Shown: positions 1 to 7,765 of the stretch, piece by piece
How positions within the stretch are numbered: the first letter of the stretch is position 1
How the letters are laid out: each line of letters begins with the position of its first letter
Origin: Oscillospiraceae bacterium
GTDB lineage: Bacteria > Bacillota > Clostridia > Oscillospirales > Ruminococcaceae
NCBI GenBank assembly: GCA_016303195.1
Contig: JAEDMD010000039.1
Coordinates: 1-12,165, forward strand
DNA length: 12,165 nucleotides
Direction of reading: 5' to 3'
Translations under genes and position numbers: made by a program
The notes under the pieces: generated by a model
What the model saw: the letters and a program-made list of their open reading frames with translations, nothing else
Database searches by the model: none
Told to the model about the DNA's origin: nothing

Positions 1-755
1 TTAAAGTAACTATCGCTTACCGTGGCACGAATTACCACGGTTTCCAGATACAGAACAACGCTGTTACCGTTCAGGGAACGCTGGAAAAGCATCTTTCAAA
101 GGTGCTGAATGAACCTGTTTCCATTACAGGCTGTTCAAGGACGGATACAGGCGTTCATGCGAATATGTTCTGCTTCAATGTAAAAACAAACAGCAATATC
201 CACACTCTCGGCTTTTGCAGAGGTGTCAACGGCGAACTTCCCGATGATATCTCCATTCTTAGCTGTGAGGAAGTCCCTATGGATTTCCACGCACGTTTCG
301 ACTGCAAGGGCAAGGAGTACATATACAAGATGCATTGCAGTGAATCGAAAAATCCTTTTGCGCCTGACCTGATGTTCCATTACAGGCGGAAATTCGACAT
401 CGAAGCCGCAAGGGAGGCGGCAGGGCATTTCGTTGGTACACATGACTTTTCAAGTTTTTGTGCCGACTGTACAAATGTTTCAACTACTGTAAGAACTATT
501 TATTCTTTTAAAATAGAAAATAGTGGAGATACAGTGATAATGCTTGTAAAAGGCAACGGTTTTCTGTATAATATGATTAGGATAATGGCAGGCACTCTTA
601 TTGATGTCAGCGAGAAGCGTTTTTCGCCGTCGGATATGCCCCTTATCCTTGAAGCAAAGGACCGCCTTAAAGCTGGTAGAACAGCTATGGCTCACGGACT
701 TTACCTTAACCGTGTTTTTTATGATGAGAATGAACTTTTAAAGGAGGTACCTTGA
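1..755 (+). CDS. truA: tRNA pseudouridine synthase A (5'-truncated by window)
   Basis: TruA converts uridines 38-40 in the tRNA anticodon stem-loop to pseudouridine in the cytoplasm. The first complete codon is at 3, and the start codon lies upstream of the window. The readable protein opens with the family's N-terminal YRGTNYHGFQ-type strand. It carries the catalytic motif RTDTGVHA, with the nucleophile Asp encoded at 144-146. The central CKGKEYIYK strand and the late GNGFLYNMIRIMAGTL motif are also present. About 250 residues are visible, close to a full-length TruA, so probably only a few residues are missing. Its TGA (753-755) overlaps the next gene's ATG by one base, which suggests translational coupling. 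No promoter can be seen because the upstream region is outside the window. The family call is secure. Confidence 0.96.
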   Translation, partial: KVTIAYRGTNYHGFQIQNNAVTVQGTLEKHLSKVLNEPVSITGCSRTDTGVHANMFCFNVKTNSNIHTLGFCRGVNGELPDDISILSCEEVPMDFHARFDCKGKEYIYKMHCSESKNPFAPDLMFHYRRKFDIEAAREAAGHFVGTHDFSSFCADCTNVSTTVRTIYSFKIENSGDTVIMLVKGNGFLYNMIRIMAGTLIDVSEKRFSPSDMPLILEAKDRLKAGRTAMAHGLYLNRVFYDENELLKEVP

Positions 756-1921
756 TGCCAAAATACGATACTGAGGATATCGTAGATATAAAGAACCGTA
801 AAAAAAGGCGGAAGAATCTGCTGAAATTTCTTATTTTCCTGCTGCTCGCCGCAGTCGGCACGACGGCTTATTTCACAAGGGAACTGTGGTACAATAAGCT
901 CCGTGGCATCGGTGAACAGTACAGGACTATCGTAAATACGGGACGGCTCGCTGAAGGAAATTTCCCCATTGATATGAGCGGCGGCGCTGATTATCAGCTT
1001 ACTGCCACAGGAAAGAATGTCGAGGTGCTGAGCGATACCTATACCCTGTATTACGATGTTGAGGGAAATCTGATAAAAAAACGTCAGCATTCATATACAA
1101 ATTCGGTGCTTTGCGTTTCGGGCGGAAAAACACTGATATATGAAAGCAGCGGCGATGACCTCAGCGTTGAGGAGGCTGAAAATGTCATCTACGAGAAAGA
1201 ATTCGATAATAATATCCTCTTTGCAAGAATAAGCCCCGACGGATCAATAGGTGTTGTTACCACATCAGATAATTACAACTGCGAACTGATGATCTATGAC
1301 AAGAAAGGCACATTGGTATATGAGAGAAAATGTATGGAGCTGGTCAGCGGACTCAGTTTCCTTGCGGAAAGCAAGGGCTGTGTCATAACATATCTGGCGG
1401 CTGAGAACGGAAAACTCATAACAAGTGTACAGAAGCTGGATTTCAGTCAGGACGGAGAGATATGGACTTCACCCGGCATGAATACGGTAGGACTTGAAGT
1501 ATACGGCTATGACGGAGGCGCATTCGTATTAGGCATGGACGCTTGCGGTTACGTTGACGATAACGGTCAGATAAGCTCGTATTACTCTTATGACGGCGAC
1601 ATGAAGGGCGGTTACAGCAGTAACGGTCAGTCGGCGATCATTATAAATAACGATGACAGACGTAAGTATATTGCCGCTCTTTTCAGCGGCGGCGGAACAG
1701 AACCCGTTATCATTGATCTTGAAGAACCTGCTGTTGACGTTACTGTCAGCGACGGACTTGCATATGTTCTCACTGAGGGGCATATGATGGCATACGACTT
1801 TAACGGTGACGTTCGCTCACTGGCACACGTAAGCGATTCGTACACAGGCTTTGTCAGATGCGGCGGTCACGTATTCTTAAAGGGTTACAACAAGATCGAC
1901 AGAATAGATTATGAAAGCTGA
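755..1921 (+). CDS. Membrane-anchored probable beta-propeller protein, DUF5711-like
   Basis: This 388-aa protein has an unknown function. Residues 1-21 are charged and end in a Lys/Arg cluster (NRKKRRKNLLK). One hydrophobic segment follows at about residues 22-41, and the remainder is predicted to be extracytoplasmic, giving an N-in, single-pass topology. The outer part is rich in repeating beta-strand patterns with YDKKGTLVYE- and YDFNGDVRS-like segments, which resemble propeller blades. From memory it resembles the clostridial family DUF5711, but that assignment is unverified. The ATG at 755 is preferred over the in-frame TTG at 752 because AAGGAGG (741-747) lies 7 nt before the ATG and only 4 nt before the TTG. 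It overlaps truA by one base and is followed by a cvpA-like gene, so it is probably an envelope protein in the same transcript. Confidence 0.75.
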   Translation: MPKYDTEDIVDIKNRKKRRKNLLKFLIFLLLAAVGTTAYFTRELWYNKLRGIGEQYRTIVNTGRLAEGNFPIDMSGGADYQLTATGKNVEVLSDTYTLYYDVEGNLIKKRQHSYTNSVLCVSGGKTLIYESSGDDLSVEEAENVIYEKEFDNNILFARISPDGSIGVVTTSDNYNCELMIYDKKGTLVYERKCMELVSGLSFLAESKGCVITYLAAENGKLITSVQKLDFSQDGEIWTSPGMNTVGLEVYGYDGGAFVLGMDACGYVDDNGQISSYYSYDGDMKGGYSSNGQSAIIINNDDRRKYIAALFSGGGTEPVIIDLEEPAVDVTVSDGLAYVLTEGHMMAYDFNGDVRSLAHVSDSYTGFVRCGGHVFLKGYNKIDRIDYES

Positions 1922-1927
1922 TGCACG

Positions 1928-1969
1928 AAAGGAGGAAACCTGCCGCAAAGGCATACGGCAGGAAAAATT
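1928..1969 (+). promoter_or_regulatory. Distant Shine-Dalgarno followed by a hairpin before the start codon
   Basis: A very strong Shine-Dalgarno sequence, AAAGGAGG, lies at 1928-1935, but the ATG is at 1970, giving a linear spacing of 34 nt. Between them is a perfect 7-bp stem, CCTGCCG (1939-1945) with CGGCAGG (1956-1962), around a 10-nt loop. If the hairpin forms, the effective spacing is 3 + 7 = 10 nt, which is normal. There is no ATG, GTG or TTG in frame closer to the SD. Only a CTG at 1940 exists, 4 nt from the SD, which is too close. A weak AGG at 1960-1962 is the alternative ribosome contact. Confidence 0.6.
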
Positions 1970-2869
1970 ATGAATGAAAGTATGTGGTGGATATTTGACG
2001 GCCTTGCTGCTGTCACACTGATAATTTTTGCAATAATAACAATTAAGAGAGGGCTTATAAAAGCCATCGTATCAACAGTCGGATTCGGGCTGTCAGTGCT
2101 GATAGCTGTTACTGTCAGCGGTTCATTGGCGGGATCGCTTTATGGTTCTGTTGTAAGGGCTTCAAATATAAAGGCTATCAACAAGCATATCTATGAGGAT
2201 ACACTTGTGGAATCACTGACATATGAGCTTGAAAATTCGGCATACAACATTTCTGTCAACCAGTCAAAGCTGAAGGATACTCTGAAGAAATCCAAGGATT
2301 ACGATAAGGATATCTACAAATTCATGAACAATATCAACGGCAAGAAAGTGGACGAAGAAGAACCATTCATGGAGAATCTTCATATCGCTTACAGCAATGT
2401 CATCAAAAAACTTGTTTCAATGGAACTGAGAACATATATCTCTGAAACGGCGGCTGATAAGGTGCTGGAAGATCCTTCACTTTTCAGACAGGTGATCCCG
2501 CTCATGCTTGAAAAGGAAGATCAGCGTCCTGCGGCAGTATACATATGCGATAATATGCTGTCAGATGCATACCGCACTTCATTCAGACAGATAATCCTCA
2601 TTGCTCTGCTGGGTGTGTGCATGGTACTCTCACTGATACTCGCTCAGTCAGCAGGCAGAAATGACAAGATAGAACCGGGATTCACAAGACACCTCTGCTG
2701 CGGACTTCTCGGTCTGTTCAAGGGTGCGGCAGTAGTTTTCGCTATCGCTGTTATAATCCGTATATCCGTTATCTACGGCAGTGACAAGGAGCTTATGCTC
2801 AGCTATCCTGCTATTGAAAAAACATACGCTTTCAAGTACGTATACGACTTTGTATGCGGTCTTAAATAA
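1970..2869 (+). CDS. CvpA-family-like membrane protein
   Basis: This 299-aa integral membrane protein has hydrophobic segments near residues 8-24, 32-58, 206-225 and 248-268. The first half matches the CvpA pattern: a helix with an Asp near its start (FDGLAAV), then KRGLIKAIVSTVGF and a second helix. The C-terminal part has the CCGLLGLFKGAAVV segment, resembling the LG-LLG-LKG helix of CvpA proteins. The roughly 140-residue soluble insertion between the helix pairs is charged and probably extracytoplasmic, and is larger than in short CvpA proteins such as that of E. coli. CvpA proteins are linked to colicin V production and to envelope stress or bile tolerance, but the molecular role is unsettled, so no function is assigned. 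It lies 48 nt after the previous gene and 43 nt before the clpE-like gene, in the same probable operon. Confidence 0.65.
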   Translation: MNESMWWIFDGLAAVTLIIFAIITIKRGLIKAIVSTVGFGLSVLIAVTVSGSLAGSLYGSVVRASNIKAINKHIYEDTLVESLTYELENSAYNISVNQSKLKDTLKKSKDYDKDIYKFMNNINGKKVDEEEPFMENLHIAYSNVIKKLVSMELRTYISETAADKVLEDPSLFRQVIPLMLEKEDQRPAAVYICDNMLSDAYRTSFRQIILIALLGVCMVLSLILAQSAGRNDKIEPGFTRHLCCGLLGLFKGAAVVFAIAVIIRISVIYGSDKELMLSYPAIEKTYAFKYVYDFVCGLK

Positions 2870-2912
2870 TACACAGTTATAATTTCCGACAAACAGGAGG
2901 GAAACGATAAAT

Positions 2913-5297
2913 ATGATAATGTGCAGTAATTGCAACAAGCGCCCTGCGGTGGTATTCATCACATCTGTACAGGGTAATGAAAAGAAAAACGAAGGTCTTT
3001 GCCTTTCTTGTGCAAGAAAGAGAGACATCCCGCAGGTAGCAGAGTATATGAACAGACTCGGCATCACAGATGAGGAGCTTGACCAGCTTTCCGATTCAAT
3101 GATGGGTATGCTCGACGGCGACGCTTTTGAAATGGGCGGTTCAGGTCTTATGCCCGACTTCATATCAAATATGTTCGGCGGCGGAGACAACAGCGATTCA
3201 TCCGACGATAACAGCAGTGACGGTGCAAAGGGTCTGTTCGACTCCATCGGCAAGGCTATCAGCAACCTCGGCGGCGGAAACAGCAGTGACAAGAGCGAGG
3301 AAGATAAGAAGAAGGAAAGACGAAACGGTCTTTTCGGCGGCAGCGGCAAGAAGGAAAGAAAGAAGGAACTGAAATTCCTCGGAAGCTACTGCACCAACCT
3401 TTCTCAGAAAGCCGCTGACGGTCAGCTTGACAATATAATCGGCAGAGACAAGGAAATAGCAAGAGTTATACAGATACTTTCAAGAAGGACCAAGAACAAT
3501 CCATGCCTTATAGGTGAACCCGGTGTAGGTAAGACCGCTATCGCTGAGGGTATCGCTCAGAGAATAAACGCAGGCGATGTTCCGTTCAATCTGGCTGACA
3601 AGAAGCTCTATCTCCTTGACCTTACCGCTCTCGTTGCCGGTACTCAGTTCCGTGGACAGTTTGAGAGCCGTGTTAAGGGACTTGTTGACGAAGTAAAGCG
3701 TGAGGGCAACATCATCCTCTTTATCGACGAAGTTCACAACCTCGTCGGAGCAGGCGATTCCGAAGGCTCTATGAATGCCGCAAACATCCTGAAGCCTGCA
3801 CTTTCAAGAGGCGAGGTTCAGGTCATCGGTGCTACAACATTCGGCGAATACCGCAAGTACATCGAAAAGGATTCGGCTCTCGAAAGACGTTTCCAGCCTG
3901 TTACCGTAAATGAGCCGAATATCGAGGATACAGTAAGCGTCCTCCTCGGCATAAAGAAGTATTACGAAGCATACCACCATCTCCACATCTCAGATTATCT
4001 GGTGAGAGTTTGTGCAGTTCTTTCCGAGCGCTATATCACAGACCGCTTCCTCCCCGACAAGGCAATAGACCTTATGGATGAAGCCTGCGCCTATACCTGC
4101 ATCCGCTCACCTGAGATAGCTGAGTATGAGAAGATAAAGAAAGAGATAAAAGTCCTTGAAGATATGGAGAAGTCCATTTCCGAGCAGGATGAGATAGACT
4201 ACAAGGCTCTCGCTGAGGTCAAGGGCAAGCTGATACATTCCCATGAGGATGAAGCCGCTCTTAAAGAAAAGGCTGAAAAAGTCGAAGTCACCGAGGGCGA
4301 TATTGCTAAGGTAGTCGAGCTTTGGACAGGAATACCTGCAAGCAAGATAGCTGAGAACGAATTTCTCAAGATAGCTAAGCTGGAGGGCGCTCTCAAGAGC
4401 AGAGTCCTCGGTCAGGATGAGGCTGTTGAAGTTCTCACAAAGGCTATCAAGCGCACAAGAGTCCAGCTCAACAAGCGCAGAAGACCGGCATCATTTATTT
4501 TCGTCGGCCCGACAGGTGTCGGAAAGACCGAGCTGGTAAAGGCTCTCGCCGAGGAAATGTTCGATTCGCCTGAGCCGCTTATCCGCCTTGATATGACCGA
4601 GTATATGGAGAAGCACTCCGTTGCAAGAATGATAGGTTCGCCTCCGGGCTACGTCGGCTACGATGAAGCAGGTCAGCTTACGGAAAAAGTCCGCCGCAGA
4701 CCTTATTCAGTCATCCTCTTTGATGAGATAGAAAAGGCTCATCCCGATGTTATGAACATCCTCATGCAGATACTTGATGAGGGCAAGGTGGATGATGCCC
4801 ACGGCAGAACTGTAAACTTTGAAAATACCATAATCTGCATGACATCCAATGCAGGTTCTACCGATAAGAGCGTAGGTGTTGGATTCAACCGCACTGTTGA
4901 TGAGATATCAAAGGATAAGGCTATGAAGGGTCTGAGAGATTTCCTCCGTCCTGAGTTCATAAGCCGTATCGACGAGATAGTTGTGTTCAGACAGCTTACA
5001 AAGGAGAATTTCGCAGATATTGCCGCTCTCATGCTTGACGAGATGAAAGAACCGCTGGCTGAGAAGAATATCGGCATAACCTATACTCCCGAAGCACTCA
5101 GCCTCATTGCTGAAAAGTCCTATGGCAAGCCATACGGCGCAAGAGATATCCGCCGTGTTATCCGTCAGGAGGTAGAGGATAAGATCGCTGAGATAATCAT
5201 TGAAAATGCCTCTGAGACTGATACCATCGCAATTTCTGCAAACGGCGAGGAACTTGTGGTAGAGGGCAAGAAGGAGAACAAGACCTATGAAGCATAA
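2913..5297 (+). CDS. clpE: ClpE-type Clp/Hsp100 ATPase with N-terminal zinc finger
   Basis: This 794-aa unfoldase is predicted to feed substrates to ClpP. Residues 4-33 form a four-Cys zinc finger, CX2C-X22-CX2C (C4, C7, C30, C33), the hallmark of ClpE; there is no Clp_N repeat domain. Residues about 60-150 are a Gly/Ser/Asp- then Lys-rich linker. The AAA1 module starts near [10 protein letters not shown], with Walker A GEPGVGKT (201-208) and Walker B FIDE (270-273). A charged coiled-coil/UVR-like segment spans about 400-455. AAA2 has Walker A GPTGVGKT (532-539), Walker B LFDE (602-605), and VGF (656-658), which matches the ClpP-docking loop. ClpP is not in the window. At 794 residues it is longer than the roughly 700-residue B. 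subtilis ClpE, mainly because of the linker. The ATG at 2913 has AGGAGG at 2895-2900; the ATG at 2919 is in frame but farther from the SD. No CtsR-type GGTCAAA direct repeat is visible upstream. Confidence 0.92.
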   Translation: MIMCSNCNKRPAVVFITSVQGNEKKNEGLCLSCARKRDIPQVAEYMNRLGITDEELDQLSDSMMGMLDGDAFEMGGSGLMPDFISNMFGGGDNSDSSDDNSSDGAKGLFDSIGKAISNLGGGNSSDKSEEDKKKERRNGLFGGSGKKERKKELKFLGSYCTNLSQKAADGQLDNIIGRDKEIARVIQILSRRTKNNPCLIGEPGVGKTAIAEGIAQRINAGDVPFNLADKKLYLLDLTALVAGTQFRGQFESRVKGLVDEVKREGNIILFIDEVHNLVGAGDSEGSMNAANILKPALSRGEVQVIGATTFGEYRKYIEKDSALERRFQPVTVNEPNIEDTVSVLLGIKKYYEAYHHLHISDYLVRVCAVLSERYITDRFLPDKAIDLMDEACAYTCIRSPEIAEYEKIKKEIKVLEDMEKSISEQDEIDYKALAEVKGKLIHSHEDEAALKEKAEKVEVTEGDIAKVVELWTGIPASKIAENEFLKIAKLEGALKSRVLGQDEAVEVLTKAIKRTRVQLNKRRRPASFIFVGPTGVGKTELVKALAEEMFDSPEPLIRLDMTEYMEKHSVARMIGSPPGYVGYDEAGQLTEKVRRRPYSVILFDEIEKAHPDVMNILMQILDEGKVDDAHGRTVNFENTIICMTSNAGSTDKSVGVGFNRTVDEISKDKAMKGLRDFLRPEFISRIDEIVVFRQLTKENFADIAALMLDEMKEPLAEKNIGITYTPEALSLIAEKSYGKPYGARDIRRVIRQEVEDKIAEIIIENASETDTIAISANGEELVVEGKKENKTYEA

Positions 5298-5943
5298 AAC
5301 GTCAGCCGCAGTGATGGCAGCCGTAATGGCGCTGTCACTGATGACAGGCTGCGGAGATAAAAAAAGCGGCGGTTCAGCAGTTGCGACCGAAAGCGGATAT
5401 GCAATGCTGAATCCCGAAGCCGTGAATGAGAAATTCAAGGATTATCCCGACCTTGACAGCGGCCCTGAGATATACCTCAGCAACACCACCGCAAAGGCAG
5501 GGGAACTGGCTAAGGTAACGCTGTCGGTGAAGAATGCCGACCTGCAATGGAATATGTGCGGTATACACGTTACATATCCCGAAGTGCTGAAGCCTGAACT
5601 GTCCGACCCTGCGGAGAACAGAGTCCGCTTTGACAAGGGTGAAGCACTGGAAGCCGCATCCGCATCCATCTGCATGGAATGGGCAGAAAACCGTGAGCCA
5701 ATGCTTGAAAAGAACAAGAAAGGCTGTCTGTTCTTCACGACTATGTTTTCGGATAATCAGGGAATGGACGGCGATATCGCCACATTCTATCTGAAAGTTC
5801 CCGATAATGCACAGTCGGGAGCGGTCTATGATCTGGGATATTTTTTCCTTGAAACAGATATGTTCAGCAATATGCAGAATATACCGTCATTCTCGAAATA
5901 TGCATTCACGCATATGTATGGCGGAACAATTACCGTAGAATGA
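5287..5943 (+). CDS. Lipoprotein with a cohesin-like domain
   Basis: This 218-aa protein starts with a lipoprotein signal peptide, and LMTGC at residues 18-22 makes Cys22 the likely lipidated residue. A short linker reaches to about residue 58. The rest is one domain of roughly 160 residues with cohesin-like order: strand IYLSNTTAKAGELAKVTLSV, then GIHVTYPEVL (cohesins have a similar x-x-YD-x-x-L strand), FDKGEALEAAS, then DGDIATFYLKVPDNAQSGAV and a terminal YGGTITVE strand. From memory, this resembles the R. flavefaciens ScaE-type cohesin most, including the KKGAALE-like and LKVPADAKAGDVY-like segments. Cohesins bind dockerins in cellulosomes. If the call is right, this copy would be membrane-anchored by lipid rather than by sortase. 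AAGGAG at 5271-5276 lies 10 nt upstream of the ATG, inside the clpE coding region, and the two genes overlap by 11 nt. The lipoprotein call is strong; the cohesin call is moderate. Confidence 0.72.
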   Translation: MKHKTSAAVMAAVMALSLMTGCGDKKSGGSAVATESGYAMLNPEAVNEKFKDYPDLDSGPEIYLSNTTAKAGELAKVTLSVKNADLQWNMCGIHVTYPEVLKPELSDPAENRVRFDKGEALEAASASICMEWAENREPMLEKNKKGCLFFTTMFSDNQGMDGDIATFYLKVPDNAQSGAVYDLGYFFLETDMFSNMQNIPSFSKYAFTHMYGGTITVE

Positions 5944-5950
5944 TTTGCAG

Positions 5951-5976
5951 GGACGGCCGATGCGCCGTCCTTTGTT
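5951..5976 (+). terminator. Intrinsic terminator closing the truA-clpE-lipoprotein cluster
   Basis: A perfect 7-bp stem, GGACGGC (5951-5957) with GCCGTCC (5964-5970), and a 6-nt loop, is followed by TTTGTT. It starts 7 nt after the lipoprotein stop codon. The same stem recurs at 7770 and 10548. Confidence 0.85.
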
Positions 5977-5988
5977 ATACCCCGATGA

Positions 5989-6018
5989 TTCGACCTTGAT
6001 CAATGAATAAATTATAAT
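5989..6018 (+). promoter_or_regulatory. Possible weak sigma-A promoter upstream of the 6304 gene
   Basis: A perfect TATAAT lies at 6013-6018. The best -35 at normal spacing is TTCGAC (5989-5994), 18 bp upstream, which is a poor match. TTGATC (5996-6001) is better but only 11 bp away. If used, it would read through the fold-back element at 6111-6284 before reaching the lipoprotein gene. The remainder of the 5977-6110 spacer is AT-rich with no other recognised signal. An alternative -10, TATAAA at 6106-6111, sits at the element's edge behind a weak TTGTGC. Confidence 0.25.
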
Positions 6019-6110
6019 TGTGGTGTTCGCTGACGGGAGCGGATATATATTTTTTTATTTTAACATTGCATAACATCGTCTTTTTGTGCTGTCTGAATCA
6101 CTTATTATAA

Positions 6111-6284
6111 AGGCAACACCGCACAAAGCCCGCCTGACGGCTTTGCACTGAATCTGCGGACATATTTTCCGTCATCTTGCACAGAAATCCCTTGACATAC
6201 GATAGTATGCCTGCGGAATTTCTATACAATCTGACGAAAAATCTGTCGGCGCATCTTCAGCACAAGCTTTGTGCGGTGTTGCCT
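6111..6284. mobile_element. 174-bp fold-back, MITE-like element
   Basis: The ends are a perfect 19-bp inverted repeat: AGGCAACACCGCACAAAGC at 6111-6129 and its exact complement at 6266-6284. The interior is also one imperfect palindrome: the segment around 6157-6192 matches the reverse complement of the right half at roughly three of four positions. The apex is the perfect hairpin CATAC-GATA-GTATG (6196-6209). There is no room for a gene, so it would be non-autonomous. No clean target-site duplication is seen: the flanking triplets are TAA on the left and AAA on the right. It lies between a terminator and the 6304 gene, so it may act in that gene's leader RNA. The outer sequence resembles the ends of the other element in this window (AGGGCAACAGC). 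Confidence 0.7.
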
Positions 6285-6303
6285 AAATAAAGGGGGCGCT
6301 TAT

Positions 6304-7668
6304 ATGAAAAAAATTTTATCTTTACTTGCAGTGTTTGCCATGTGCATTTCCTGCTTTTCATGTGATGATGATAAGGATGAGGACGATATCTCGGAAACTG
6401 TTTCCGACAGCGAAAATACCGTGGATTCAGGCGATACCGTTGTTGAACAGCAGTTCAGGGAATTTGAGGAAAGCGATTTTCAGACACTTAATGTTCCGCT
6501 GACTTTCACTGAGGAAGAAGCGCCCGTGACGCTGAATAAGTTTGAGATACCCGAACTTGACTTCGGAAAGCGTATCGCTCCATGCAAAAAATCCGATGAT
6601 CCGTCTCAGTTTGACCCTATTGCACAGCATCCATACACATGGACAGATGAAAACGGAGTTGAACATAAATCCGAAAGCACCTATATGAAACTGCTCGATA
6701 CTCCCGAAGACGGTATGCTGACAACAGCTTCATTTTTTGATAATAAGGTTTATCTCAATGTTACGTTTGACAATTTCTGCATAGGCTGTCATGAATGGTC
6801 GGTGTATGAATATGACATGGAGAAAATGGACATGAGAGAGATATACAAATATTCGGGCATCTCAAAGGAATATGCGGCAGGTTTCTGGGTTTCGCCTGTT
6901 TTGGGGAATGATGATAAGATGATGATGTCAGGATATAAGATCGATGACCCCGAAAAGAACGTGCTGATATCCGTTGACCGTGAAACAGGCGAGGAAAAGG
7001 TAGTATATGAAAGCGACAATTATATCAATATTACGAACAGCAGAAACGGCATACTGATGGCGGAGACGGAAGATATCAACAATTCCGCTTCGAGGCTCAG
7101 GCTTACCATAAATGAATATGATACTGACACAGGTGAGCTGAGAAATATCGCTGACAAGGTAGAAACAAAGATGTACCATTTTGTGGGAAGCGAGCTGAAT
7201 GCATATCTTATGAAACCGCTGGATTCAAGGAAATGTCGGCTTGTGACGGAGCATTATTCCATAGGAACGGACATTACTAACGGCAATGTGGTATATGCAT
7301 CGGATAAAAAAGCCATCATGTATGAGGGAAACTGCGAGGTCTTACACACCTTTGACCTTGAAAAGATGGAGCATTATGTCACGGAATTAGGTGAAAAATC
7401 GGGACAGATTGCGGCTTGCGGAGAAAATCTCATCCTCGGTGACAGTTTTTCTTCGAGAGATGACGTTACTAATATATATTATATCATCCCAGATATCGGG
7501 CTTGCCTTCACCCTTGCCGAAAACATATCAGCAGAGATATTCAAAACCAACGGCGATACTGTCACTTTCAACGGCTGCAAAGAGGAGATAATGTCACTCA
7601 ACGAAGATGACAGCTTCCAGAGAGACTATTACAAGCCGACTGCGGTATACTGGGTAACGGAGCAGTAA
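6304..7668 (+). CDS. Predicted lipoprotein of unknown function, possible beta-propeller
   Basis: I do not recognise a named family for this 454-aa protein. It starts with a short hydrophobic signal (MKKILSLLAVFAM) containing Cys at 14, 17 and 20. Cys20, followed by the acidic DDDKDEDD stretch, is the most likely lipidation site, although the lipobox is atypical, with Cys at -3. A Glu/Asp-rich linker runs to about residue 60. The rest alternates strand-like segments such as YEYDMEKMDMREIYKY, VDRETGEEKVVYE, YDTDTGELRNIA and FDLEKMEHYV, a pattern seen in six- to eight-bladed propeller lipoproteins. The ATG at 6304 is chosen over an in-frame GTG at 6271 because AAAGGGGG (6289-6296) is 7 nt upstream and the signal peptide starts there. 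The GTG lies inside the inverted repeat. The TAA stop lies inside another repeat element. It is convergent with the 7803-10196 gene. Confidence 0.75.
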   Translation: MKKILSLLAVFAMCISCFSCDDDKDEDDISETVSDSENTVDSGDTVVEQQFREFEESDFQTLNVPLTFTEEEAPVTLNKFEIPELDFGKRIAPCKKSDDPSQFDPIAQHPYTWTDENGVEHKSESTYMKLLDTPEDGMLTTASFFDNKVYLNVTFDNFCIGCHEWSVYEYDMEKMDMREIYKYSGISKEYAAGFWVSPVLGNDDKMMMSGYKIDDPEKNVLISVDRETGEEKVVYESDNYINITNSRNGILMAETEDINNSASRLRLTINEYDTDTGELRNIADKVETKMYHFVGSELNAYLMKPLDSRKCRLVTEHYSIGTDITNGNVVYASDKKAIMYEGNCEVLHTFDLEKMEHYVTELGEKSGQIAACGENLILGDSFSSRDDVTNIYYIIPDIGLAFTLAENISAEIFKTNGDTVTFNGCKEEIMSLNEDDSFQRDYYKPTAVYWVTEQ

Positions 7669-7765
7669 TTCGTAATTATTGTGTGGGCTGTCGGGGAAGC
7701 CGTTTAGATCCGTACCCGTAAGGGGACACCGCAATTACGCATTACGCATTACGCATTACGAATTA
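7666..7765. repeat. About 100-bp repeat-bounded element at the gene's 3' end
   Basis: An 11-bp perfect inverted repeat, TAATTCGTAAT (7666-7676) with ATTACGAATTA (7755-7765), bounds a GC-richer core. The core has a small CCC-GTAA-GGG hairpin (7714-7723) with a GNRA-type loop. The right flank is expanded into ATTACGC repeats. This looks like a small non-coding repeat or MITE relic, and its left end includes the upstream gene's TAA. A family assignment would need a second copy, and none is present in this window. Confidence 0.5.
7734..7761. repeat. Four tandem ATTACG(C/A) heptamers
   Basis: ATTACGC occurs three times in direct succession (7734, 7741 and 7748) and is followed by ATTACGA at 7755. 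Such an array can vary in copy number by slippage. It sits between the lipoprotein stop codon and the shared terminator. Confidence 0.9.

Noticed and set aside
752..754. TTG as start of the propeller-like protein
   Set aside because: It is only 4 nt from the AAGGAGG; the adjacent ATG at 755 has ideal 7-nt spacing.
2870..2912. Promoter for clpE from TATAAT at 2878-2883
   Set aside because: No acceptable -35 hexamer lies at 16-18 bp and no CtsR repeat is present. It is probably a chance match within the operon.
2648..3349. 233-codon open frame on the minus strand
   Set aside because: It lies antisense to the end of the cvpA-like gene and the clpE linker, with Ser/Pro/Phe-rich composition from reverse-strand codons. 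It has no SD or family features and is a shadow frame.
4908..5438. 176-codon minus-strand open frame
   Set aside because: It is antisense to the well-supported ClpE C-terminus and lipoprotein start, and has no recognisable domain.
6192..6228. Promoter inside the fold-back element (TTGACA at 6192, TATACA at 6223)
   Set aside because: The spacing is 25 bp, too long for sigma-A, and no good -10 occurs at 16-18 bp.
6271..6303. GTG start 11 codons upstream of the 6304 lipoprotein
   Set aside because: It lies inside the terminal inverted repeat, lacks an SD, and would put non-signal residues ahead of the signal peptide.
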